Shown here piece by piece: positions 8,571 through 16,738 of a DNA stretch of 29,361 nt. The position numbers and the translations under genes are program-made. Source of the stretch: Lachnospiraceae bacterium (GTDB taxonomy: Bacteria; Bacillota_A; Clostridia; Lachnospirales; Lachnospiraceae); contig JAGCAV010000035.1 of NCBI GenBank assembly GCA_017652545.1, positions 1 through 29,361 of the forward strand, written 5' to 3'. Under the pieces are notes generated by a model, which saw nothing but the letters and a program-made list of their open reading frames with translations, was not told where the DNA came from and did no database searches. Every line of letters begins with the position of its first letter. Positions within the stretch are counted from its first letter, which is position 1.

Positions 8571-9518
8571 ATGGATCTGTTAATCTACACACTGAAACGA
8601 ATCGGCGTTTCGATCATGACGCTTCTCCTGGTGGCAGCCATCACCTTTTTCCTGATGAATGCCATTCCGGGCAGCCCGTTCATGACAGAAAAATCCACAC
8701 CGGAGCAGATCGCTCTGGCGAATGCGAAGTACGGACTGGACAAACCTCTGGTCGTACAGTTTGTCAATTACATCAAGAACCTCCTTCACGGAGACATGGG
8801 CGTCTCCCTGAAGATGCAGGAGGGGACAGCCGTCACAAAGATCCTCTTCGGGCAGGGAAAATTCCTGCTCTCCATCAAACTGGGACTGTGGGCGCTGTTC
8901 TTTTCCGTGCTGATCGGGATCCCGCTGGGCGTTATTTCAGCCTATTACAGGGGGAAGGGAGTTGACAGCATTCTCCGTGTGGTCACGACACTTGGGATAG
9001 CCATGCCAAGCTTTGTGGTGGCGACGCTGATGCTGTTCGGATTTGCCGTAAGACTGGGATGGCTTCCGGTTCAGTCCGATTCTCTCGGAAGGGTATCCCA
9101 GTATGTCATGCCGGTGATCACGCTTGCCATGGCGCCGCTTTGCAGGATCGTGAAGCTGACCAGGACCAGTATGCTTGACTCCATCAGCCAGGACTATATC
9201 CGGACTGCAAGAGCCAAGGGCCTGAAGACAAAGATGATCCTGTTCAAACATGCCCTGCGCAATTCCCTGATCCCTGTCATCACATACCTTGGCCCGCTGA
9301 CGGCAGGCATTATCACCGGTGCCCTTGTCGTAGAACAGATCTTCCATATACCGGGACTTGGCAATTACTTCGTGACGAGTATCCTGAACCGTGATTATCC
9401 GGTCATTATGGGTACGACCATTCTGCTGGCAGTTCTGATCATCTTCATGAACCTGGTGGTGGATATTGCCTATAAGATCGTGGATCCAAGAATCAATATT
9501 ACCAAGAAAGGAAACTGA
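8571..9518 (+). CDS. oppB: Oligopeptide/dipeptide ABC transporter permease (OppB/DppB type)
   Basis: This 315-residue inner subunit forms half of the membrane channel for peptide uptake. It has the N-terminal OppB helix (LIYTLKRIGVSIMTLLLVAA), the loop KYGLDKPLVVQFVNYIKN, and about five further hydrophobic segments. The EAA loop that contacts the ATPase is at about 208-232 (QDYIRTARAKGLKT then FKHALRNSLIP). The C-terminus VDIAYKIVDPRI is typical. The ATG at 8571 has AGGAG 7 nt upstream. The gene is 4 nt from oppC. Substrate (peptide, nickel or other) cannot be told from the permease alone; the symbol reflects family, not proven specificity. Confidence 0.93.
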   Translation: MDLLIYTLKRIGVSIMTLLLVAAITFFLMNAIPGSPFMTEKSTPEQIALANAKYGLDKPLVVQFVNYIKNLLHGDMGVSLKMQEGTAVTKILFGQGKFLLSIKLGLWALFFSVLIGIPLGVISAYYRGKGVDSILRVVTTLGIAMPSFVVATLMLFGFAVRLGWLPVQSDSLGRVSQYVMPVITLAMAPLCRIVKLTRTSMLDSISQDYIRTARAKGLKTKMILFKHALRNSLIPVITYLGPLTAGIITGALVVEQIFHIPGLGNYFVTSILNRDYPVIMGTTILLAVLIIFMNLVVDIAYKIVDPRINITKKGN

Positions 9519-9522
9519 TAAG

Positions 9523-10887
9523 ATGTCCGGGAAAAAGAGTTTTCAGGTATTTCATACCAACACCGACAAGATCCTGGATGTATCTCAGTTTACCGCACAG
9601 GATTTTGAGGCAGCCAACGCAGACGAGAAGGCTTCCATGGTGCAGATGCATAAGAGCGTCTCATACTGGCAGGACGCATGGAGAAGATTTAAAAAGAATC
9701 ATGTCTCCATGGGTGCGCTGATCGTATTCATTATCATCCTGCTCTTCTCATTTGTAGGACCGAAGTTCATTGACTACAGCTATCAGCAGCAGTTCCGCAG
9801 CTCCCAGAAGCTGGGTCCGATGCAGTATTCCGAAGTGGAGCAGATGGCCCGTGAGATTCTCAAGAGCGGTGTGGACGGCGCGTATATCACATCCATCAAA
9901 GAGGGTTCCCTGACGGCGATCCGGAAGGGAGACTGGTATATTTCCAAAAACGGAAAGACCTATGCCTTCCATCTGGATAAGGCCATCGAAAAGTCGACGC
10001 TTATTCTTGATGAGGATTCCGAGGAAGTCCTGTATGTCGGAAAGGACAAGGACTGGGAAAACGGAGCGTTTACGGAAGTGACCCCCGTTGAGTATACCGA
10101 CACGCCGGCTGAAGGCGCACAGGAACTGAAGCTGGACAAACGGGTGTTTCCCCATTATTTCGGAACCGATTCACAGGGCAGGGACCTGATGGCCAGATGC
10201 ATGTACGGTTCGAGGGTATCCATCATCATCGGTATCGTGGCAGCCCTGATCGTGCTTGTCATCGGCGCGCTTTACGGATCGATCTCCGGATTCGCGGGCG
10301 GAAAAGTTGACTTTGTCCTGATGCGTATCGTTGACCTGATCTATTCCGTACCGGATGTGCTGATCGTCCTGCTTCTGCAGGTCGTTTTGAAAGAGCCGCT
10401 GCAGGCCTGGTTCGATGCGGGAAAGGATCCGCTCTCCAAAGCGCTCAGTTCACTGGGCGTGGGAATCGTGAGTATCTTCATCACCTTTGCCCTCCTGTAC
10501 TGGGTCGGCATGGCAAGGATCATCCGCGGTCAGGTGCTCCAGCTGAAAGAGCAGGAATATGTGACCGCCGCGACTGTGCTTGGCGCGTCATCCTCAAGGA
10601 TCATCAGGCGGCACCTTCTTCCGAACTGTGTCGGCCAGCTGATCATCCAGACCTGCCTGCAGATCCCGTCGGCCATCTTTCTTGAATCGTTCCTGTCCTA
10701 CCTGGGACTTGGCGTTTCGGCTCCGATGGCATCGCTTGGTTCGCTGTGTTCGGATGCCAAGGAGACTTTCCTGCTGTTCCCGTACAGGCTGCTGTTCCCC
10801 GCCATCCTGCTGAGCCTGATCGTCCTGACACTGAACCTGGTCGGTGACGGACTCAGAGATGCGCTGGATCCGAGACTGAAAGACTGA
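9523..10887 (+). CDS. oppC: Oligopeptide/dipeptide ABC transporter permease (OppC type) with enlarged extracytoplasmic loop
   Basis: This is the second permease subunit, 454 residues from ATG 9523; AAGGAA lies just upstream, while in-frame codons further upstream lie inside oppB. After a cytosolic N-terminus with the OppC-type lead WQDAWRRFKKNH (50-60), the first membrane helix is at about 63-80. Residues about 85-205 form a hydrophilic segment that ordinary OppC proteins of about 300 residues lack. The usual permease then resumes with YFGTDSQGRDLMAR (212-225). The EAA loop is at 346-369 (EYVTAATVLGASSSRIIRRH). The C-terminus GDGLRDALDPRLKD is typical. The extra segment has no cysteines or motif I recognise and should face outward. 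Confidence 0.92.
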   Translation: MSGKKSFQVFHTNTDKILDVSQFTAQDFEAANADEKASMVQMHKSVSYWQDAWRRFKKNHVSMGALIVFIIILLFSFVGPKFIDYSYQQQFRSSQKLGPMQYSEVEQMAREILKSGVDGAYITSIKEGSLTAIRKGDWYISKNGKTYAFHLDKAIEKSTLILDEDSEEVLYVGKDKDWENGAFTEVTPVEYTDTPAEGAQELKLDKRVFPHYFGTDSQGRDLMARCMYGSRVSIIIGIVAALIVLVIGALYGSISGFAGGKVDFVLMRIVDLIYSVPDVLIVLLLQVVLKEPLQAWFDAGKDPLSKALSSLGVGIVSIFITFALLYWVGMARIIRGQVLQLKEQEYVTAATVLGASSSRIIRRHLLPNCVGQLIIQTCLQIPSAIFLESFLSYLGLGVSAPMASLGSLCSDAKETFLLFPYRLLFPAILLSLIVLTLNLVGDGLRDALDPRLKD

Positions 10888-10900
10888 TGGAAGGGAGGGA

Positions 10901-11932
10901 ATGAATCTGATGAGTCAGAAAAATGCGAATGCGAATACAGAAAAAACCCTTCTGGATGTGAAGGATCTGCGGGTCACTTTCTTTACACCTGCGGGTGAAG
11001 TCAAGGCTGTTGACGGTATCAGCTATACGATCAAGGAACACGAGGTCATGGGAATCGTGGGGGAATCCGGCTCCGGTAAATCCGTGGAAGCGTATTCCAT
11101 CATGGGCCTGCTTGCGCATCCGGGAAGGATCGTCGGCGGCAGCGTGACCTTTGAGGGCGAGGACCTCCTTGCCTATGATGAGAATCAGAAAAGAGAATTC
11201 AGGGGCAGCAAGGCGGCCATGATCTTCCAGAACCCGATGACCTGCCTGAACCCGGTCTATACCATCGGCAATCAGCTGATGGAGGCGCTGACCTGCCACG
11301 ATAAGACCATCAGCAGGGCGGAAGCCAGGAAAAGAGCGATCGAGATGCTGGAGCTTGTCGGGATCAATAACGCCGACAAGCGTGTGGATCAGTATCCCCA
11401 TGAGTTTTCAGGCGGCATGCGCCAGCGTGCGATGATCGCCATGGCACTGATCTGCCATCCGAAGCTGCTGATCGCGGATGAGCCCACAACGGCGCTGGAC
11501 GTGACCATACAGGCCCAGATCCTGGAACTGATGAAGAGTCTTCAGGCAAAGACCGGCATGGCCATCATCTTTATCACGCACAATCTGGGTGTCGTGGCCG
11601 AGATCTGTGACCGTGTAACGGTCATGTATGCCGGCCATGTGATGGAGCAGGGCATCGTGGATGACATCTTCTACTCGCCGGAACACCCCTATACCCAGGG
11701 GCTTCTGCGCTCCATGCCGAATCTGGATGACGAGAAGGGCAAGAAACTGATCCCGATTGAAGGAACGCCTGTCGATCTGCTTGATCCGCCAAAGGGATGC
11801 GCTTTCGGTCCCAGATGCGAACACTGCATGAAGATCTGTCTTACGAAGCAGCCGCCCCTGGTTGAGGTCGGCAATGGTCATGTATCCGCCTGCTGGCTGC
11901 ATGTGAAGGCGATGAGGGAGGAAAAGGCATGA
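10901..11932 (+). CDS. oppD: Peptide ABC transporter ATP-binding protein (OppD type)
   Basis: This 343-residue cytosolic ATPase powers the transporter together with OppF. Walker A is GESGSGKS (54-61), the signature is FSGGMRQR (169-176), Walker B is LLIADEPT (189-196) and the H-loop histidine is His227. The C-terminal oligopeptide/dipeptide domain has Cys300, Cys306, Cys309 and Cys313; similar clusters bind iron-sulfur in some OppD/DppD proteins. The start is ATG 10901 after GGGAGG; ATG 10910 is possible. It overlaps oppF by 4 nt. Confidence 0.95.
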   Translation: MNLMSQKNANANTEKTLLDVKDLRVTFFTPAGEVKAVDGISYTIKEHEVMGIVGESGSGKSVEAYSIMGLLAHPGRIVGGSVTFEGEDLLAYDENQKREFRGSKAAMIFQNPMTCLNPVYTIGNQLMEALTCHDKTISRAEARKRAIEMLELVGINNADKRVDQYPHEFSGGMRQRAMIAMALICHPKLLIADEPTTALDVTIQAQILELMKSLQAKTGMAIIFITHNLGVVAEICDRVTVMYAGHVMEQGIVDDIFYSPEHPYTQGLLRSMPNLDDEKGKKLIPIEGTPVDLLDPPKGCAFGPRCEHCMKICLTKQPPLVEVGNGHVSACWLHVKAMREEKA

Positions 11933-12921
11933 GCGAAGAACGCAAAAAACTGGTGGAAGTAACGAAGCTTCGCAAGTACTTTCCCGTAAAAGCCGGCATG
12001 TTCAGGACAAACTACGTCCAGGCGGTGCAGGACGTTTCCCTGTTTGTCTATGAGGGGGAGACACTTGGCCTGGTGGGAGAGTCCGGATGCGGCAAGACCA
12101 CCTTCGGACGGACTGTCCTGCAGCTGTATCAGCCGACTTCCGGCAGGATCGTGTATGACGGAACCACCATCTATGACAGTGAGACGAATACAAGGGCGGA
12201 TATGAAGCCCTACAGACGCAAGATGCAGCTGATCTTCCAGGATCCGTCCGCATCCCTTGATCCGCGTATGACTGTCGGTGAGATCGTCGGAGAAGCCCTG
12301 GACATCCACAAACTGTACCAGGAAAAGGACGCCAGGCGGCAGCGGATCAATGAGCTGCTCAGCAGGGTCGGCCTGAACACGGAGCATTCCAACCGTTTCC
12401 CGCACGAATTCTCCGGCGGACAGCAGCAGCGTATCGGTATCGCCAGGGCGCTGGCGGTGGAGCCGGAATTCATCGTGTGTGACGAGCCGATCTCCGCGCT
12501 GGATGTGTCCATCCAGTCTCAGGTGGTCAATATGCTGGAGGAGCTTCAGGAATCGATCGGGCTGACATATCTTTTCATCGCCCATGACCTTTCCGTCGTT
12601 CGTCATATTTCAAACCGGATCGGCGTGATGTATCTCGGATGCCTGGTGGAGCTGGCCGAGAGCTATGAACTGTGCGCGCATCCGATCCATCCGTATGCGC
12701 AGACGCTTCTTTCCGCGGTGCCGCTCACGGATCCCGAAAAGAACCGCCACAGACAGCGGATCCTGCTGGAGGGAGATATCCCCAGCCCGTTGAATCCGCC
12801 TTCAGGCTGCCGCTTCCATACCCGCTGTCCCTACGCGACAGCCAGGTGCAAAGAGGCGATGCCGGAGCTTAAGGAGTATTCGCCGGGCCATTATGCCGCC
12901 TGCCACATGCTCGAAAAATAA
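11929..12921 (+). CDS. oppF: Peptide ABC transporter ATP-binding protein (OppF type)
   Basis: This is the 330-residue partner ATPase of OppD. Walker A is GESGCGKT (50-57), the signature is FSGGQQQR (161-168), Walker B is FIVCDEPI (181-188) and the H-loop is AHD near 218-220. The C-terminal domain has Cys294, Cys300 and Cys307 plus Cys325, again a possible metal or iron-sulfur site. ATG 11929 overlaps the oppD stop by 4 nt, so the two ATPases are probably made at equal levels. The stop is followed at once by the palindrome at 12922-12933. Confidence 0.95.
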   Translation: MSEERKKLVEVTKLRKYFPVKAGMFRTNYVQAVQDVSLFVYEGETLGLVGESGCGKTTFGRTVLQLYQPTSGRIVYDGTTIYDSETNTRADMKPYRRKMQLIFQDPSASLDPRMTVGEIVGEALDIHKLYQEKDARRQRINELLSRVGLNTEHSNRFPHEFSGGQQQRIGIARALAVEPEFIVCDEPISALDVSIQSQVVNMLEELQESIGLTYLFIAHDLSVVRHISNRIGVMYLGCLVELAESYELCAHPIHPYAQTLLSAVPLTDPEKNRHRQRILLEGDIPSPLNPPSGCRFHTRCPYATARCKEAMPELKEYSPGHYAACHMLEK

Positions 12922-12960
12922 AAGAGTACTCTTGAAAAGAGATGTGCCGTGGTGTATTCT
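12922..12960 (+). promoter_or_regulatory. Predicted oppA promoter with a 12-bp perfect palindrome overlapping the -35 box
   Basis: TTGAAA (12932-12937) and TATTCT (12955-12960) are 17 nt apart, a good -35 and a fair -10. The perfect palindrome AAGAGTACTCTT (12922-12933) begins right after the oppF stop and overlaps the first two bases of the -35 box, where a repressor could block polymerase. A separate promoter would let the binding protein be made in excess over the channel, which is usual for such systems. A second weaker pair (TTACAG 12962, TATAAG 12984, 16-nt spacer) is also possible. Confidence 0.5.
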
Positions 12961-12997
12961 GTTACAGGTGGTTTGATGATTGATATAAGGAGCAGGT

Positions 12998-13015
12998 ATG
13001 AGGCTCTTTATATAG
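12998..13015 (+). CDS. Possible five-codon leader peptide (MRLFI) upstream of oppA
   Basis: ATG 12998 opens a reading frame of five codons ending in TAG (13013-13015). It is preceded by AAGGAG (12987-12992) at 5-nt spacing, an excellent ribosome binding site. It lies in the predicted oppA leader, before a hairpin and before the main oppA ribosome binding site. It may be a regulatory leader peptide or a chance match. Confidence 0.3.
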   Translation: MRLFI

Positions 13016-13031
13016 AAGTTTATCAATATGT

Positions 13032-13059
13032 GCGGCCGGACCAGAACCTGTAAGGCCGC
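13032..13059 (+). other. Hairpin in the oppA leader next to the ribosome binding site
   Basis: GCGGCC (13032-13037) pairs with GGCCGC (13054-13059) around a 16-nt loop. An alternative pairing, GCCGG (13035-13039) with CCGGC (13059-13063), shifts the stem towards the AAAAGGAGGAG ribosome binding site that starts at 13065. It could influence oppA translation or mRNA stability. Confidence 0.4.
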
Positions 13060-13082
13060 CGGCTAAAAGGAGGAGTAACCAA

Positions 13083-14753
13083 ATGAAGAAAGCATTATCT
13101 GTGGTTGTTGCCCTTGGTGTGGCAGCTGCCTGCATGAGCTCCCTTGCAATGGCTGAGACAAATGTCAATGCCTGTATCGCATCCGAGCCCGAGACACTGG
13201 ATCCCAACCTGGAATCATCTGTTGACGGTGCGACCTATGCCATGCATATGTTTGAGAACCTGATGAAATACAATCAGATCGAAGACAATGCGGCACTGGA
13301 TGACAGCGACAATGTGAAGCTTCTGGTTCCGGATTTTGGTCAGGCTGAATCCTATGATGTTTCAGATGACGGACTGGTTTATACCTTCCATCTTCGCGAT
13401 GACATTTTCTGGAGCGATGGCGAGCCCGTCGTTGCCGCTGACTGGGAGTATTCCTGGAAGCGTATCGTAGATCCCGCGAACGCGGCTGACTACGGTTACA
13501 TTCTTGACGGCATCGTTGCGAACGCTGCCGCGATCCAGGCAGGCGAAGCTGAGCCGGATACCCTGGGTATCGTAGCTGTTGATGACAAGACGCTCGAGGT
13601 TACCCTTGAGGCTGAGTGCCCGTATTTCATCGGCCTGTGCGCTTTTGCCGCTCTTGAGCCCCTTCGCCAGGATGTGGTCGAAGAGTTCGGCATTGAGTGG
13701 ACCAATCCCGAGAATATCGTATCCAACGGCGCATATGTGCTGACCGAGTGGGTTCATGACAGCTATCTGAAGATGACCAAGAACGACAAGTATTACGGCG
13801 AAGTTGCCGGTCCCGACACCATCACATGGTACCTGAACAATTCCGAGACCGCTCAGCTGGCTTCCTTCAAGGCCGGTGAATATGACTTCTTCGATGCAGT
13901 TCCGGTTGACCAGATCGCCGCTCTTCAGGAAGAAGGCGTAGAACATTCCGCAAACCAGGTCGGTACCTATTATCTGTATATGCACACAGAGAATATTCCG
14001 GACTGGAGAGTACGTGCTGCCATCGCGCTGTCCATCGACCGCGAGAACATCGTTGAGAACGTAACCCAGGGCGGCCAGACACCGGCTACCGGTATTGTTG
14101 CAGCTGGTATCACCAACAGCGAAGACGCTGAATGGACCGAGACCTATGGCGATGTGATGTACGAAGCACTTGCAGAGCTGTATCCGGATGCTGACCTTGA
14201 GACCTACTCAGGCCGCTGCGATCTGGCTGTTCAGCTTCTCGATGAGGCTGTTGCTGACGGATATGACACCTCCGCAACCATCAACTATGAGTACAACACC
14301 AACGAAGCCCACAAGGCGATCGGTGAGGCTGTTCAGGCTGACGTAGCCAACGTTCTTGGCCTGGATATCTCCCTGAACAATTCCGAGTGGCAGACCTACA
14401 CCAACAACCTTGGCGAAGGCAACTTCGGTCTTGCCCGTCTTGGCTGGATCGCTGACTATGATGATGCCATCACCTACATCGAGCTGTTCACCAACGGCAA
14501 CAGCTACAACTACGGTGAGTGGGTCAGCGACGAGTATACCGATCTCGTGAACCAGGCCAAGGCTCTTCCGGGCGGCGAAGAGAGAGATGCTCTCCTGGCT
14601 GAGGCTGAGATGGTTCTGTTCGGCGAGAACGGCTGGACAGTCTGCCCGATCTACTTCTACACCCAGCAGTACTGCTGCAACCCGAAACTCAAGGGCGTAG
14701 GCTGGACTCCGCTTGGATACTTCCTGTTCGACCAGGCTGTGATCGAGGAGTAA
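13083..14753 (+). CDS. oppA: Extracellular peptide-binding protein of the Opp transporter (SBP family 5)
   Basis: This 556-residue solute-binding protein captures peptides outside the membrane and delivers them to OppBC. The N-terminal signal (two Lys, then a hydrophobic stretch) ends in AMA before ETN at residues 24/25. Cys17 in VAAAC could instead be a weak lipobox. Family features follow: EPETLDPNLESS, FHLRDDIFWSDGEPVVAADWEYSWKR split over 98-125, NGAYVLTEW, and VRAAIALSIDRENIV in the second lobe. OppA, DppA and MppA types are hard to separate by sequence. The ATG has a very strong AAAAGGAGGAG site. Codon use is more biased than in neighbouring genes (many GCT, ACC, AAC, TTC codons), suggesting high expression. 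A strong terminator follows. Confidence 0.94.
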   Translation: MKKALSVVVALGVAAACMSSLAMAETNVNACIASEPETLDPNLESSVDGATYAMHMFENLMKYNQIEDNAALDDSDNVKLLVPDFGQAESYDVSDDGLVYTFHLRDDIFWSDGEPVVAADWEYSWKRIVDPANAADYGYILDGIVANAAAIQAGEAEPDTLGIVAVDDKTLEVTLEAECPYFIGLCAFAALEPLRQDVVEEFGIEWTNPENIVSNGAYVLTEWVHDSYLKMTKNDKYYGEVAGPDTITWYLNNSETAQLASFKAGEYDFFDAVPVDQIAALQEEGVEHSANQVGTYYLYMHTENIPDWRVRAAIALSIDRENIVENVTQGGQTPATGIVAAGITNSEDAEWTETYGDVMYEALAELYPDADLETYSGRCDLAVQLLDEAVADGYDTSATINYEYNTNEAHKAIGEAVQADVANVLGLDISLNNSEWQTYTNNLGEGNFGLARLGWIADYDDAITYIELFTNGNSYNYGEWVSDEYTDLVNQAKALPGGEERDALLAEAEMVLFGENGWTVCPIYFYTQQYCCNPKLKGVGWTPLGYFLFDQAVIEE

Positions 14754-14797
14754 TCAGTCCCTGCTGTCGGGTACAATCATTGATTTGCTGAGCAAGA

Positions 14798-14832
14798 GGC
14801 GGCACAGGATCTTTCCTGTGCTGCCTTTTCGT
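14798..14832 (+). terminator. Intrinsic terminator of the opp operon
   Basis: GGCGGCACAGGA (14798-14809) and TCCTGTGCTGCC (14814-14825) form a 12-bp stem with one G-T wobble and loop TCTT, followed by TTTTCGTT. It lies 45 nt after the oppA stop. Confidence 0.9.
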
Positions 14833-14835
14833 TAC

Positions 14836-14865
14836 TTGCACGCTGGACGGCAACTATGGTATAAC
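14836..14865 (+). promoter_or_regulatory. Predicted promoter for the pspC-holA unit
   Basis: TTGCAC (14836-14841) and TATAAC (14860-14865) are 18 nt apart. Transcription would begin near 14872 and leave a leader of about 150 nt before the PspC-domain gene. That leader contains the 14-nt perfect palindrome at 14965-14978. Confidence 0.5.
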
Positions 14866-15025
14866 AGTACCAGGCTGCGCCGGTTCCGGGAGGAGTGCGA
14901 AGAGCCTTTTTTGGTGCTTCGTATCGGAGGTGTCCGGTCTCACACGTATCTATCCCGGGAACACGCTCCGGCCGGAGCGGCTTTTATTCAGTGTGGAGTC
15001 TGGAGATTGGAGTTTACGTGCTGTT

Positions 15026-15262
15026 ATGAAAAAACTTGTAAAATCTGAAACGGATCGTTATATCTGCGGCGTCTGCGGCGGCATCGCGGAGTATTTCGGA
15101 ATCGACTCGACGATCGTGCGGCTGGTGTTTGCCGCCCTTGGAATTGTCGGAGGCGGCGGCATCCTTCTTTACCTGGCAGCTGCGATCATCATTCCGAAGG
15201 AAGGCGCCGTCACGCAGGATCCGCAGGACTGGAATGAAAGCGGGCAGGATGAACAGGATTGA
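15026..15262 (+). CDS. Small PspC-domain membrane protein
   Basis: This 78-residue protein consists almost only of a PspC domain: DRYICGVCGGIAEYFGID at about residues 10-27, then a hydrophobic helix at about 33-57 with a glycine-rich turn (GIVGGGG), ending in an acidic tail. PspC-domain proteins sit in the membrane and in some bacteria take part in envelope-stress responses; many short Firmicute versions are uncharacterised. ATG 15026 matches where family members begin, but its ribosome binding site is weak (GGAG at 15009-15012). The open frame extends upstream, so GTG 14993 is an alternative. The 3' end overlaps holA by 14 nt. Confidence 0.85.
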   Translation: MKKLVKSETDRYICGVCGGIAEYFGIDSTIVRLVFAALGIVGGGGILLYLAAAIIIPKEGAVTQDPQDWNESGQDEQD

Positions 15263-16235
15263 TGAGGACATCAGAAGCGGCAGGTTTGCCGGTCTGTATC
15301 TGCTGTACGGCGAAGAAGAATATCTTCGGACGCATCATGTAAACAGATTGAAAAAAGCCATCTTTCCGGAAGAAGATCAGATGAATATCAAAATCTGGAA
15401 GGATGATGAATTCGATGCGGATGAATTCTGCCGGCAGGCGCTGACCCTGCCTTTTTTTGCTGAGCACAGGCTGCTGATCGTCCAGAACAGCGGTCTTTTT
15501 AAAAAGGGCGGCACGGAACTGGCTGATTTTCTGCCCTCGGTGCCTCAGGAAACGATCATTGTCTTCTCGGAGGCTGAAGTGGATGCAAGAAGCAGGCTCT
15601 TCAGGCTTTTCAAGACACAGGGCGTTGTCCATGAGTTTAAGCGGCTGAACAGCAAGGGCATGGAGGAGTGGATCCTGAGATATCTGGGAAGGCACGGCAG
15701 ACAGATCCAGCGGTCGGCCCTTAACCTGTTTACGGAGCGGACGGGCTCGGACATGCGGCAGGTGCGGCAGGAAATGGAAAAGCTGATCGATTACACGCAG
15801 GGTCTTGATGCGATCAGGCTGGAGGATGTGCGCGCTGTCACCACAGAGCATCTGGAAACAAAAGTATACATGATGATCAACGAGATGGCCCGGCACAGGC
15901 AGGCGCAGGCCCTGGAACGGTACAATGAGCTGCTGGCAATGAAGGAAGCGCCGCTCAAGATCCTTGTGATCATGGGAAGGCATTATGAAGCGCTGATCCG
16001 GATCAAGGAGATGAGGGAGCGCGGCATGGGGCAGAGCAGTATTGCCGAACAGATGGGCATGAAGGAATATCCCCTGAAGGTCGCCCTGTCCCAGGCTTCC
16101 GGGGCTTCCATGGAAGAGCTGCGGCATGCCCTGGAGATGTGTGTGCAGGCGGATGAAGACATCAAGATGGGGCGGATCAGGGACGTGCTGGCAGCCGAGA
16201 CGGTGATCGCCCAGCTGTCATCACCGCAGGGCTGA
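15249..16235 (+). CDS. holA: DNA polymerase III subunit delta
   Basis: This 328-residue clamp-loader subunit opens the beta clamp during replication. The N-terminus has the family pattern GLYLLYGEEEYLRTHHVNRLK (split by two residue changes from the usual). It continues with LPFFAEHRLLIVQNSGLFKKG, FLPSVPQETIIVF, and the helical collar region VYMMINEMARHRQAQALERY. The length is normal. Two in-frame ATGs are possible, 15234 and 15249; neither has a strong ribosome binding site, and translation may depend on coupling to the overlapping pspC gene. In Firmicutes holA commonly precedes rpsT, as here. Confidence 0.93.
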   Translation: MNRIDEDIRSGRFAGLYLLYGEEEYLRTHHVNRLKKAIFPEEDQMNIKIWKDDEFDADEFCRQALTLPFFAEHRLLIVQNSGLFKKGGTELADFLPSVPQETIIVFSEAEVDARSRLFRLFKTQGVVHEFKRLNSKGMEEWILRYLGRHGRQIQRSALNLFTERTGSDMRQVRQEMEKLIDYTQGLDAIRLEDVRAVTTEHLETKVYMMINEMARHRQAQALERYNELLAMKEAPLKILVIMGRHYEALIRIKEMRERGMGQSSIAEQMGMKEYPLKVALSQASGASMEELRHALEMCVQADEDIKMGRIRDVLAAETVIAQLSSPQG

Positions 16236-16251
16236 ACTGGAATGGAATAAA

Positions 16252-16283
16252 AAGAGCGCTGACATGACGGGATCAGCGCTCTT
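16252..16283. terminator. Bidirectional terminator between holA and rpsT
   Basis: AAGAGCGCTGA (16252-16262) and TCAGCGCTCTT (16273-16283) form a perfect 11-bp stem. An A-rich stretch lies on the left and a T-rich stretch on the right, so it can end transcription from both convergent genes. Confidence 0.9.
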
Positions 16284-16323
16284 CTTTATTCTTTATATAT
16301 AGTTCAGTTACAGACAAGATCCA

Positions 16324-16587
16324 TCAGCCGATGCCGTTAACGGCCTTGGACAGACGGGAAACCTTTCTGGAAGCATTGTTCTTATGATAAACGCCCTTCT
16401 TGGCGGCTTTATCAATGGTAGAAGTAGCTTCGAGAAGAGCTTTGGAGGCAAGGTCCTTATCGCCTGCGGCAACAGCGGCCTCGACTTTCTTGATAGCAGT
16501 CTTAACTGAAGACTTGATCGATTTATTACGGTCATAGTTCCTCTTGGTAACAAGAACTCTCTTCTTTGCAGATTTGATATTAGCCAA
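16324..16587 (-). CDS. rpsT: 30S ribosomal protein S20, TTG start
   Basis: This 87-residue basic protein binds 16S rRNA in the small subunit. The N-terminal ANIKSAKKRV and the C-terminal NNASRKVSRLSKAVN are diagnostic. The start codon is TTG (complement of 16585-16587), since no ATG precedes ANIKS. It is preceded by the near-perfect AGGAGGTG site (complement of 16595-16602) at 7-nt spacing. A non-ATG start is also known for S20 in Escherichia coli, where UUG matters in autogenous control; whether that applies here is inference. Confidence 0.97.
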   Translation of the reverse strand: MANIKSAKKRVLVTKRNYDRNKSIKSSVKTAIKKVEAAVAAGDKDLASKALLEATSTIDKAAKKGVYHKNNASRKVSRLSKAVNGIG

Positions 16588-16671
16588 TTCTTTTCACCTC
16601 CTAACCTGATAAAGTATTCTTGTGTGCTCCATTAAACAGACACGGGCGCTTAATGAAAAACATACCCTGTT

Positions 16672-16700
16672 ATATTAGCCGAATCGATCCCCTGTGTCAA
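16672..16700 (-). promoter_or_regulatory. Predicted rpsT promoter
   Basis: On the minus strand, TTGACA (complement of 16695-16700) and TAATAT (complement of 16672-16677) are 17 nt apart. The -35 box is perfect. This leaves an rpsT leader of about 75 nt. Confidence 0.8.
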
Positions 16701-16738
16701 TGATAAAATAAAAGACATATGGATGAGGACATCATTTA

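Noticed and set aside
8525..8965. Open frame of 146 codons on the plus strand overlapping the oppB start
   Set aside because: It lies mostly inside oppB in another frame, and the product has no protein-like pattern.
14785..15048. Open frame of 87 codons on the plus strand after oppA
   Set aside because: It begins before the oppA terminator, runs through it and the pspC promoter, and its product looks random.
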